A DNA stretch of 64,000 nt from assembly GCA_025093555.1 (NCBI GenBank), contig JAIWNF010000002.1, forward strand, positions 682,001-746,000, read 5' to 3'. Shown here one piece after another: positions 54,891 to 64,000 of this stretch. Below the pieces are notes generated by a model that saw only the letters and a program-made list of their open reading frames with translations, did not search any database and had not been told where the DNA came from. The number at the start of each line of letters is the position of its first letter. Within the stretch, counting starts at the first letter, position 1. This DNA is from Circinella umbellata (Eukaryota; Mucoromycota; Mucoromycetes; Mucorales; Lichtheimiaceae). Both the position numbers and the translations under genes were made by a program.

Positions 54891-56960
54891 AGATTAGAGA
54901 ATAGGCGAAGCTATACAGACGTATTGAGAAGTGCTAAAAGAAAAGCCATTAGCGGAAATATTAACAAGCATGGTAGATGATCTTCAAAGATTACTTAAGG
55001 AGAGAAAAACATTACAAAATAGCATCAGATCGGAAATCAACAAAATTAAAGTAAGCAGAAACAGTAATATAAAAGAAATGCCACTTGATAAGGTAATAGC
55101 ATTGAAAGAAAGGCTAATTTTTTTTAAAAAAAACATCTTTTTAGGATTTTCAAAGCACCATTGAAATTGAACAGCAGGTATTGTTACCTATATACACTAT
55201 ATATCATGCTATTTATATTGAGAGATGTTTTAATTTTTTTGAAATCTTCATTATTTAAATTGATAGCTAAATTTTATAAAATATATATATTACTTAATAT
55301 TATATAATGTTAAAAAAATTAAAAATAAAATAAAATCTTAGAATTTAAAAAATATATCTCATTTTGAAAACTTATTTATTTCATATAAAAAAAGGGAATC
55401 CTATAATAATATATAATGATAAGAAAAAAAAATAATTTAATTTAAATATAATTTTAATCAAATTTAAAACATCTCCCATATATTTTTTTAAGTATTTTGT
55501 TTAACCTATTATTATTTGAAATTTATTAAAAAAATGTAAAAATGGTTAATAACTTTAATAAATTACTAAAAAACTAAATCTTTCCATTAATGGTCATTAT
55601 TTAATTTAGAGGAATTATTTTTACCACAATAAAATGGATATGTGGTAATTAATAAATACCATATTATATATATAATAATAATCAAAATATAATAATAGTG
55701 AATATAATACTCCAGTAGTAGATAAAAAATAATTAAAGTTACTTTAATATTTCTATCCTTAAACCAATTATTTTGATATATTAATAAATACCACATTTTA
55801 AAGTGTGGAATAATATAATTATACTATATTATTAAAAAAGAAGTGAAAAATAAATATCATCATCTATATCTGGACTATTATTTACCATAATTATATTATT
55901 TATCATTTAATTACAAAATAAATGATATTTTTATAATTATATGAGAGATGTTTTAATTTTTTTGAAATCATCATTATTTAAATTGATAACTAAATTTTAT
56001 AAAATATATATATTACTTAATATTATATAATGTTAAAAAAATTAAAAATAAAATAAAACCTTAGAATTTAAAAAATATATCTCATTTTGAAAACTTATTT
56101 ATTTCATATAAAAAAGAGAATCCTATAATAATATATAATGATAAGAAAAAAAATAATTTAATTTATATATAATTTTAATCAAATTTAAAACATCTCCCAT
56201 TGATCGATACTAACTCGCCGCTTTAGTTAAAATTAGGTTTTAAAAAAGATGAAGCGACCAATGTTACTAATACTCTTGGAAAAGTTGCTGACACCTGGAG
56301 TAGTTATGGTGCTGTACACCAAAAATTCAACATGACAAGTTCCATTCCTGGTCCGAGTGTTTCTTATGGAGTAAGCTAGGTTTTTATTGCACGTTATAGC
56401 AAGAAAAAAAGCTCATGTCAATTTATCTTTTATTTTTAGAGTAAACGAAAAGAACGTCAAGAAGAACTAAGTAAGATTTAATGTAATCACAAATAGCAGC
56501 CCGGATAATGATTAATTTTTTTTTGTAACCTATATTAGTAATTGATATGCGAAAAGATAAAAAGCAATACAGATTTATACCAGTAATGAAACCATCCACA
56601 TCTATGAACAAACCTCGCGTGGGATCATCTGATCAAGACATTTTATCTGACATTGTTGAAATCAATGTCAATGAAATATCTTTTATGCCAATTAGTGAAA
56701 ACACTTTGAACTATTTTAACAAGAATACTGATGAGCAGGAGATAAACGCATGCCTCAGGGATTTACCGAAGTCTAAAGTTTTTTTGAAATCAGCACTGGG
56801 ACAAGAGCTCGAAAATCTACCTTCATAGCTATGGAGCCAAAAACTCGATTTAACAGAAGAAGAAAAAAATGAAAAAAAATTGAGCCAAACTATGAAATTG
56901 CTTTTAATGGATTTTTATGCCACTTGTTTACGACCTCAACTCACTCCTCCTCTTAACGAA
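54891..56960 (+). pseudogene. Repeated-family pseudogene, plus-strand copy (gene E')
   Basis: Sister of gene E: IGEAIQTY-stop-EVLKEKPLAE (TGA near 54926), then RSEINKIKVSRNSNIKEMPL with an intact GT donor, DFQSTIEIEQQ, LVKLGFKKDEATNVTNTLGK ... SSIPGPSVSYG (the exon lost in gene E), SKRKERQEEL, KKQYRFIPVMKPSTSMNKPR ... CLRDLPKSKVFLKSALGQEL, a TAG after ENLPS, then SQKLDLTEEEK and LRPQLTPPLNEC, where the hAT-like element starts. An intron holds the TRIM-like element at 55222-56198. Between them the two copies allow the ancestral exon order to be read, but neither encodes a full protein. Confidence 0.65.
55222..56198. mobile_element. TRIM-like element with terminal direct repeats
   Basis: About 977 bp, non-coding. 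A first repeat of about 265 bp (from 55222, GAGATGTTTTAATTTTTTTG, to about 55487) recurs at about 55944-56198 with over 90% identity, and each ends AATTTAAAACATCTCCC. The element is flanked by the 5-bp duplication ATTGA (55217-55221, 56199-56203); the paralogous site in gene E has a single ATTGA (near 51925). Direct terminal repeats plus a 5-bp duplication suggest a terminal-repeat retrotransposon in miniature, although the ends are not TG...CA. Confidence 0.7.
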
Positions 56961-57734
56961 TGCTAGGGTTCTTAGTAGACTGATCCGGATCAGATTGGCA
57001 CCATTTCGAATCCGATCTGTTTTGAAACGGATCGGATTTTCGGAAATCCAGATTGTCTACGGATTAGAAAATTGCAATCCGAATCCGTTTCGTAAAAATC
57101 CAGATTGAATCCATAATCCGTAATGCAAAAGGATCAATTAGATGAAAATTTAGGCTATATAGTAGATGTCACAGTATTTTTTCATAAGAAAAGGTATTTT
57201 ACAAGATGGTGTATAGTAGTCATTTGAGATCGTTTAAGAACAGTAAAACATTGGTAACAGAGGTGCATTATTTTTAGATGATTCTATTATTTTGGTTTGA
57301 AGAACATAATAGGAAATATATAAGCTATAATAAAAAAAGAATTGTAGTAATAAAAAGTTATAGTGGGAAAATGAGTTGTAGTAGAAAAAAAGTTATAATG
57401 GGAAAAAAGAAGTTACAATGGGAAAAGAAAGTTATAGTTGGAAAAAAATTATAGTGGGAAAGTTATAGTAGAAAAAAAAAAGTTATGGTGGTGCAGTACA
57501 AATAAGTTTTTGTGATAGAAATATAACATGACGTGGACTTTTTTTTTTGTGGGGGCAAGTAGTAAGTTTCCGGTGTGCTGAAAAAAAAAGAGGTATAAGT
57601 TTACTGTTTACAACCAAATAAAAGTTCATAATTTTCTTTATCATTACTAGATTAATAAAAATAGTAATTAAGTTCATTAATCTCTCTTTTTAATCTTCAA
57701 TTTTTGTTTCTTTCTTTTCAGATTTTTTTTTTCT

Positions 57735-57743
57735 ATATTAAAG
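57735..57743 (+). repeat. Left 9-bp target duplication of the MULE
   Basis: ATATTAAAG, repeated exactly at 62107-62115 and present once in the uninterrupted repeat at 11479-11487. Confidence 0.9.
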
Positions 57744-57925
57744 GGGTGCGATTTTTTTCAGGTGAAATTGAGGATTCATGCTTTTCAATCGCCGCTTAAT
57801 TTGAAAAGAATAAACAGTCCGCACAGAGGAAAAACAGTCATTCTTTTGCAGTGACAATATATCTAAAAATAATAGGATATCTACTTTGTTCATCATAGCA
57901 TTTGTTCTTTTTAATACACAACAGA

Positions 57926-60900
57926 ATGTCTTTTCCACAATTTCCAAACGGTGATCAAGTCTATACTATTCCCCTTCATTACAAAGAAGGCGAGAATAAC
58001 GAACGTAATCAGCTCGTATATGATTTATTTGTTGGGTGGCAGCTTCATCAAGTCAGCGATGACAAAGGAAAGCATGGGGTTCATACCTTTTACAGAAGAT
58101 GTTTGGGTGCTGTCATCTGTACCAATTGCAATACTTTGTTCAGACCAAAATCATCGAACAAACGTATTAATGAACAAGTTACGAAGCATTGTACTAGCTG
58201 TATGATTACTTCTACTTTAAAACATGTACCTTGTGACTGTAGAATAACGTTTTACATTGGAAAATTGAAAGGTAATGTCTATATAAAATTCTGGGTACTG
58301 AAATTAGAATGGAGTATCATTGGGATATACATACTTTGGAGTGATGTATATAGCTTAGATATGTTAATGCTTAGTTGAATGGAGCAAGAGAATAGTTTTG
58401 CCTGAAAGCAAGCACGTTTGCTAACCCTATTACTGATCATTACAGATGGTGTAATGGTAGGTGAGATGAAACACCGGGGTACACATACTCATGGTGAATT
58501 TATTCCGTTACATTTCACCATGGAAACGTTGGACAAAGTAGAGGAACGTGTGTTGGAATTTCCAGGCGAGAAGTCGTATGCATTAAAGATTGGTACTAGT
58601 GCTATCCGTGTGCAGAAGCCTTCCAGACCAATTAGCAACATCGACAAGAATCTTCGTAATATTGGTACTATCAAGAGACTTCGATGCAATTACCTTATGA
58701 AAAACGATCAATTGACATCGACACAGGCATCATTTGAGACAATTCATTCAGAATTTAAGGAGTTGCAAAAAGAGTTTCCTGGCTATATAAAGGCATCGAA
58801 TATCGTCCCTAGCCCAATGTGCATTACATTTGGTGCTCCTGGTATTATGTATCATGCTGATTTCAAAACAAATCCTATGTTGACTGATGTCACATACAGC
58901 TGCTTCACGAAAGATTATTATTTATGTACTACTAACATTTATTTTGAAGCGTTAGACAAGTTTGCTGTTGTATTTCAAGGAGTGCTTGATGGACTTTCTA
59001 AGGATGACTTCAAGGCGTACTTCTTGTCTTTTTTCACGTCGTTTGATTTTCTGTTTGGATCTTCCGATGTTGATATTGACATGAATTTCTCTGGACTGGT
59101 ATGTTTTATTTTTCACGGTTGGTACATTTAGATGTTGTGTTGGTGCATGAATGATAGAGAGGCAGTGTTTATATTATGGAAAACTTGTCATATATGCATA
59201 TATTATATAAGAATTAGAATAGTAGCATATCATGTAAAGCAGTCGCTATTTTACAGATGTAGATAGATAGAAAAGACTAGATATGTCGAAGATATATAGT
59301 TATAGTTTGACAAATTTATCTTTACAATAAATAAAATGACAACTTGTTTATAAATTGGATACTGTTTAATTGGATGTGATATTTTTTTAACTATATACTG
59401 TTGTGAGAGACTAAATTGTGAACAATTTATCTTAGGTTATGGATTATTCTCAAGCACAACGCCAAGGTTTTATCATGGCATTTGAAGACAAATTCCCTAA
59501 TAGTAACATTGCTCCGCAAACTTTGTTAAAAGGATGTTATTATCATTGGAAACAAAGCATCCAGCGAATTATCAGCAACCATGCCATTGTACCACCAGGT
59601 TGTGATGTTGATTTCATCGACTATACCGATCAAATGTACAATGCTGCAGGAGAAAAATCATACAACTGGGCTGTTCAACAGATCCACAAAGATTATCCTA
59701 ACGCAAAAAAATGGCTTGATTGGTGGACCCGCGATGAAATTGCCGGTATGATATTTAAATCGAAGGGATGGCTCAAGGATGAGCTACAAAACCATCCTTG
59801 CCGGACATCGAATGGAGTAGAAGCACTCCATAGAGACCTCTACCGTATCGTTGAAAAAAAGAAACCGCTCATAGAAACATTACACCAGATTTTTTCTTAT
59901 TTGCGTTCCTCAGAATTGGATTTGGAGTTTGTTGACGCTGGTGGTAGAGTTGATTACAACCGAAAGAAAACAGGGTATATAGTTATTTAGCAGTGTTCAA
60001 GTGCCAATATATATTATATACATGTCAGCCATTTATTTTTATATTATTATAATAGAAAGCAACGTCAGGTGAAGAGGTTCTTCAATGATGGCCGTGCTCC
60101 TGACACGACAAAAACTTTACTGGATCACGGTAATGTATATTATCTATTATAGTATATGAATACTCACACAGTTATATGTGCATAATTGTATAAGATCAAA
60201 TGGTTTGTGCGCTAATAATTAAATTGATCTAATTAATACAGGCTTTAAGAGTAATGGTGGAAGAAAAAAGAAGATGGACAATGAAGGAGAAGAAAATAAT
60301 AAAAGTAAAAGTAAAGATACACAGAAGATGAAGATAGAAGACGAGAACGAAAAGAAGAAAGAAGATGCGAAATCAAAGAAAGTAGAAGAGAGGAAAGCAA
60401 AGAAGGTAGAAGAGAGGAAAGCAAAGAAGGTAGAAGAGGAGAAAGCAAAGACGAACGCAGCAGAAGAACGGAAAAGACGTGCAGAAAAACATGCGGAACG
60501 TATTAAAGAAAACAAGAAGAGGACCAAACAAGAGTCGAAGAAGAGAAAGTTGAATGATAGCAGTAATTTTGCTAGGTGAGAAAAGGATGGTGAATGATAG
60601 GATACATGTAGTTTACAATGATGCTAACTATTCTAAATTATAACCATTAGGGAAATGGATAACGCTCAGATGTTTAGACGTTTAGGCCTTGATGTTATTT
60701 CTTCAGATATCCTTATTGGTTGTCAATTGAATGCCGAAGATGTGTTAGGACTCTCCAATCCTAAAGGAGATGGCCATTGTGGTTGGAGAGCTAGTGCTGT
60801 TCTTCTTTACGGCAGCGAAGACCAGTATGAAATTGTGAAGATGATAATGAAACATACTCTTTTGAACCACAAGGAACATTATGAACATATGTTTAGAAAA

Positions 60901-61320
60901 GATGGATATGAAAATAGACTGGCGATTCTTTCGCATACAGGTCGAAGTGCAAGTGCAAGGCTTTGGTTTGATGCGTTGGACTGTCCTAGGATACTTGCAG
61001 AAGCATATAACCGACCTGTCGTTCTATATATGGTTTCATATGATCCCAATATAAAAGATAAATCGTTTAATGGGGTAACATTCTTGCCTCTCTTTTCTGA
61101 GTGTCCACACAGTGATAGCAATGATAAAGACATGGGCACTTCTGCTCCAATAGTTTTATTTTTGAATGGCAATCATTTCCAATCGATTGTGATCAAAGAC
61201 GAAGCTATAAATCGAGTTATTTGGCCCGATATTTTTCCTGGACATGAGAATTTCGTTACAAAGCATGGCCTTACTACATCATGGTTAGATTTCTATCGGC
61301 CTAGATGTTTGAAATTTTAA
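57926..61320 (+). CDS. MULE transposase with N-terminal zinc finger and C-terminal OTU protease domain
   Basis: Six open exons: 57926-58271, 58446-59098, 59436-59974, 60056-60129, 60242-60575 and 60651-61320, 871 residues. The N-terminus has a WRKY/GCM/FLYWCH-like finger (YRRCLGAVICTNC ... HCTSC ... HVPCDC ... HRGTHTHGEF). The MULE core follows: MLTDVTYSCFTKDYYLCTTN with the first Asp, VMDYSQAQRQGFIMAF with the second, and GCYYHWKQSIQRI, the C-x-x-H typical of MULEs; the catalytic Glu lies downstream. A Lys/Glu coiled coil links to an OTU-type cysteine protease with SNPKGDGHCGWRASAVLLYG (Asp, Cys) and FLNGNHFQSIV (His). The OTU part would cleave ubiquitin-type bonds in known relatives; its role here is unknown. 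The ATG at 57926 follows a CT-rich, TATA-poor leader. Confidence 0.9.
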
Positions 61321-61659
61321 ATTCCTGCGAAACTTTTTATATATTTTTCTAGACATTATCCCTCTTATTTTATTATCTACTTAGACTTATATTTATCCTT
61401 TTTTATATAGACATACATTTATTCTTTTCTTATAAACACACAATCTCTCTTTTTTATAACATAGATTAACGAAGGCCAAGAAAGTGCCAATGAAACAGAT
61501 AAGTATATTGGTTTATATATTTATGTTTATTCCAAATGTGGAGAGATACGTCCCTGTGTGTTATTATGTGTCTATCACATCATATAACTAGAAATACCAA
61601 TAAAAAGGCTATGTTATCGTTGAGTATTTATTAATCGCGATATTATTATGCTTAGTGAG

Positions 61660-62000
61660 CAGTAAAAAAAACGACTAAATGCTTTTTTATGCAAAAAATC
61701 CCAAAATAAAAAAAAAATATATAAAAAAACGACTAAGTGCTTTTTATGCAAAAAACACACAATAAAAAAAAATATAAAAAAACGACTAAGTGCTTTTTAT
61801 GCAAAAAACACACAATAAAAAAATATATAAAAAAACGACTAAGTGCTTTTTTATGCAAAAAATCCCAAAATAACAGATCACATAAAAAAACCACATAAAA
61901 AAAACCACATAAAAAAACATAAAAAACCACATAAAAAAATCACATAAAAAAAAATCACATAAAAAAAAATCACATAAAAAAATCATTTTTATAATACAAA
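61660..62000. repeat. Minisatellite and CACATAAAAA repeats in the MULE 3' region
   Basis: Four units with the core ACGACTAAGTGCTTTTTATG (61673-61870) separated by A-rich spacers, followed by about ten CACATAAAAA units (61880-61985). Related sequence occurs at 9780-9900. Confidence 0.8.
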
Positions 62001-62106
62001 TATACAAGCGGAGATTGAGTTTAAAATGTTTTGTGGCAAATCACATAAAAAATATGTGGCTAGGCACATAAAAAATCCAAATTTCACCTGAAAAAACACG
62101 GCACCC

Positions 62107-62115
62107 ATATTAAAG
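62107..62115 (+). repeat. Right 9-bp target duplication of the MULE
   Basis: ATATTAAAG, exact copy of 57735-57743. Confidence 0.9.
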
Positions 62116-62423
62116 CCATTACTACTTTTCTTTTCAACTGCTCTATTCAAGTATATAATAATATACAAAAACTTACTCTCTTCTTTATTTGAATATATAT
62201 ATACCTTACCACAGCATTGTTAAAACTTTGATCCATTACTCTATAATTATAATGACGGATCAGAAAAATCCGACGGATCCATAGATCTCAATCCGTTTAC
62301 AATCCAGATTATAGAATTACGATCCAAATCCGATCCAAATCCGTTGAGACACAATCCAAATCCGATCCAATCCATATGAAAAACAGATTGGTTTATAAAT
62401 CCGGATTGTACTAAGATCCCTAC

Positions 62424-62903
62424 TCTTAAGCGTTTACAATATTTACTCTCTGGGGTATTTCGACCTTTGGATGTCCTAGGTCTGGAAATTAGTCAAGATG
62501 TCAACAATGTCAATATTCAACACTATAGGGGTTGAACATTAATTTAATGTTTATAAAATATTTATAAAATTCTTAAGTTCTATAATATTTTTATATATAA
62601 ATAAAATAAATGTATGCCAAGAGATTAAAATCAAAATATAAAATATTTTTGATTTTCTTGGCATTGAAATAATAAAAAATATTTTATATTTTGATTTTAA
62701 TCTCTTGGCATACATTTATTTTATTTATATATAAAAATATTATAGAACTTAAGAATTTTATAAATATTTTATAAACATTAAATTAATGTTCAACCCCTAT
62801 AGTGTTGAATATTGACATTGTTGACATCTTGACTAATTTCCAGACCTAGGACATCCAAAGGTCGAAATACCCCAGAGAGTAAATATTGTAAACGCTTGAG
62901 ACA
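62424..62903. repeat. Fold-back palindrome
   Basis: From CTCTTAAGCGTTTACAATAT the sequence folds on itself to ATATTGTAAACGCTTGAGAC, with arms of about 235 nt and few mismatches, meeting near 62665. The inner AAGAGATTAAAATCAAAATA block is shared with palindrome 2; the outer arms (e.g. CCTAGGTCTGGAAATTAGTC) are different. Confidence 0.85.
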
Positions 62904-62949
62904 TATCTTGTTTAGCTTGATATTTATTCATTTTACGAGCGGCAGTATG

Positions 62950-63948
62950 GTGCATTTCACTTGTAATCGCTAATAATTTATTTTATTTCAATTTTTCAAC
63001 TTTAAAATCCGCTTCTTTATTTGGTAATTTGTGTTACAGTTATTACTTTTATAGATACTGTAGTTGTTTTTGCGCCATCATAAAGTTGTGTTTTATACTA
63101 AAACTTTTAATAAGTTTTACTACTTCTTTTGTAGGCTTATGGTATGATTATATTCTGATAAAACACTAATATGTATTTATAAATTTAAACAGATAGATAC
63201 ATTACATTACTCAATAGTCTTATATCATAGCTTAAAATTTAAAACTAACTCCCTCCCTATTTTACATTTTTTTTCTTATGTTTTACATAAACCAAAATCA
63301 AAAAACTTGTCTATGTACCTAGTATTACATTGCCTTTAGTATGTAATTCTTTACAGAATCAATTCTGCAAATAACATTAGCACTTAGAATTTAGAACTCT
63401 CTATTTTCTTATTTCCTTTTAAGTAATAGCAAAAATAACTACAGTACACTGCTGTTATAAGAAGAAGCTTATACATGTGAGGTATATAGTACAATCAATT
63501 TGTTTAAGCATTAATATTAAATGCAGTAAACTTTATCAAATATATGTATATTTTTGGTAGACTAAAATTTTTTTTCCATAGTTATCTTTATTTATGGCCT
63601 TAGATTCCAATATTGTGATACTGTGATACAGCTCATTCTAAGATTTTCACCTACTACTCATATCATGTGATTTTCTCTACCTATGCTTGAGAACTCCGAT
63701 ATGTAGTTTTTATCTTTCAATTTTGTCTCTTGCCCAGCCAAATGGTCAGAAATGGGCTATGACCGACCAACTTTAACAAGCTTCAGCTTTTTTTTAAAAC
63801 ATTTTTACAACTTTCTAAACTTTAATAACTATTTATAATAAGCTTAAAAATAATACTTAAAGTGTGGATTTAGAAAATATTGATTTAGTGTGAAGCTGAA
63901 GCCTCTAGAAACCAGTGAGAATTATTGGCGATTACAAGTGAAATGCAC
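62950..63948. mobile_element. Possible element with terminal inverted repeats
   Basis: GTGCATTTCACTTGTAATCG at 62950 (continuing CTAATAATT) returns inverted as AATTATTGGCGATTACAAGT and GAAATGCAC ending at 63948, about 29 bp with one mismatch. The interior is about 940 nt of AT-rich sequence without a gene. The flanks do not show a clear duplication. Confidence 0.45.
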
Positions 63949-64000
63949 TATAGGGATTGTATCTGGTGGTTGATATTGAAAGTTGTCAATATTTGGGTAT

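Larger units (their letters stand above)
57744..62106 (+). mobile_element. Mutator-like element (MULE) with OTU-fused transposase, apparently intact
   Basis: 4363 bp with terminal inverted repeats of about 27 bp (left GGGTGCGATTTTTTTCAGG, right inverse GGGTGCCGTGTTTTTTCAGG, both followed by TGAAATT) and a perfect 9-bp target duplication. One six-exon gene fills 57926-61320. The 3' part holds a minisatellite and CACATAAAAA repeats. Both TIRs and the gene appear complete, so this could be an active element. A relic of its right end is at 9700-9920. Confidence 0.9.
56964..62422. mobile_element. hAT-like non-autonomous element with AATCCG subterminal repeats
   Basis: The left end TAGGGTTCTTAGTAG (56964) and the right end ACTAAGATCCCTA (to 62422) are inverted, and both sides are rich in AATCCG/CGGATT motifs for about 150 nt. 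Between them lie AT-rich sequence with repeated AGTTATAGTGGGAAA units (57355-57485) and the MULE insertion; without the latter it is about 1.1 kb. It encodes nothing itself. A truncated copy occupies intron 6 of gene A. Assignment to hAT rests on the end sequence and subterminal repeats; no clean 8-bp duplication was found. Confidence 0.6.

Noticed and set aside
60219..60527. Minus-strand Ser/Phe-rich ORFs
   Set aside because: Antisense shadow of the Lys/Glu-rich coiled coil of the MULE protein.
61733..62007. Minus-strand repetitive ORFs (FLCDFFLCDFF pattern)
   Set aside because: Translation of the MULE minisatellite and CACATAAAAA repeats, not a gene.
56964..62422. An 8-bp duplication to prove the hAT-like element
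   Set aside because: The left flank is AACGAATG/ACGAATGC and the right flank CTCTTAAG; CTCTTAA occurs on both sides but not directly next to the left end, and the right flank is occupied by the palindrome, so the duplication cannot be claimed.

Overview
The window looks like nuclear DNA of a zygomycete fungus, probably Mucoromycota/Mucorales-like. It is very AT-rich, the genes carry many short GT-AG introns (about 50-150 nt) and some tiny exons, the conserved proteins are fungal (fimbrin, gamma-glutamyl kinase, CDC26, tandem MCT-type transporters), and the repeated gene families resemble families I associate with Mucoromycota. No organellar or bacterial features were seen. I did not find a convincing tRNA, rRNA or CRISPR array. 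All exon borders are hand-placed from GT/AG signals and reading frame.

Layout. (1) 0.15-9.5 kb is a conserved block: ribulose-phosphate 3-epimerase, the APC/C subunit CDC26, a small acidic single-pass membrane protein, and two tandem monocarboxylate-transporter-like MFS genes of identical coding length. (2) 9.7-38.3 kb is transposon-rich: a relic of a Mutator-like element, an 11-exon gene of a repeated family in which a dispersed repeat now serves as an intron, a Tc1/mariner-like element (2.6 kb, TA target duplication) inside another inverted-repeat element, a pseudogene copy of the repeated family, and a three-level nest (PIF/Harbinger element containing a chromodomain Ty3/gypsy element whose 5' LTR is split by a LINE). 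Two AT-rich palindromes, a partial unknown gene and a decayed DDE-like/3'-5' exonuclease gene follow. (3) 38.9-49.0 kb is a second conserved block: fimbrin, a Mn-type cation diffusion facilitator, a secreted Ser-rich GPI-type protein and gamma-glutamyl kinase. (4) 50.2-64 kb is again transposon-rich: a second copy of the repeat that hosts the Tc1-like element, two inverted pseudogene copies of another repeated family, a TRIM-like direct-repeat element, and a hAT-like element interrupted by an apparently intact Mutator-like element (MULE) that encodes one 871-residue zinc-finger/MULE transposase/OTU-protease fusion. A fold-back palindrome and another inverted-repeat element follow.

The most notable item is the MULE-OTU element (57744-62106): all six exons are open, terminal inverted repeats are visible and the 9-bp target duplication is exact. 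Several insertions are confirmed inside the window by paralogous empty sites: the Tc1-like element, the MULE, and the TRIM-like element. The order of events in the nests can therefore be read directly. The conserved genes are ordinary housekeeping genes and show no operon-like logic; the rest of the window is mostly a record of transposon traffic.
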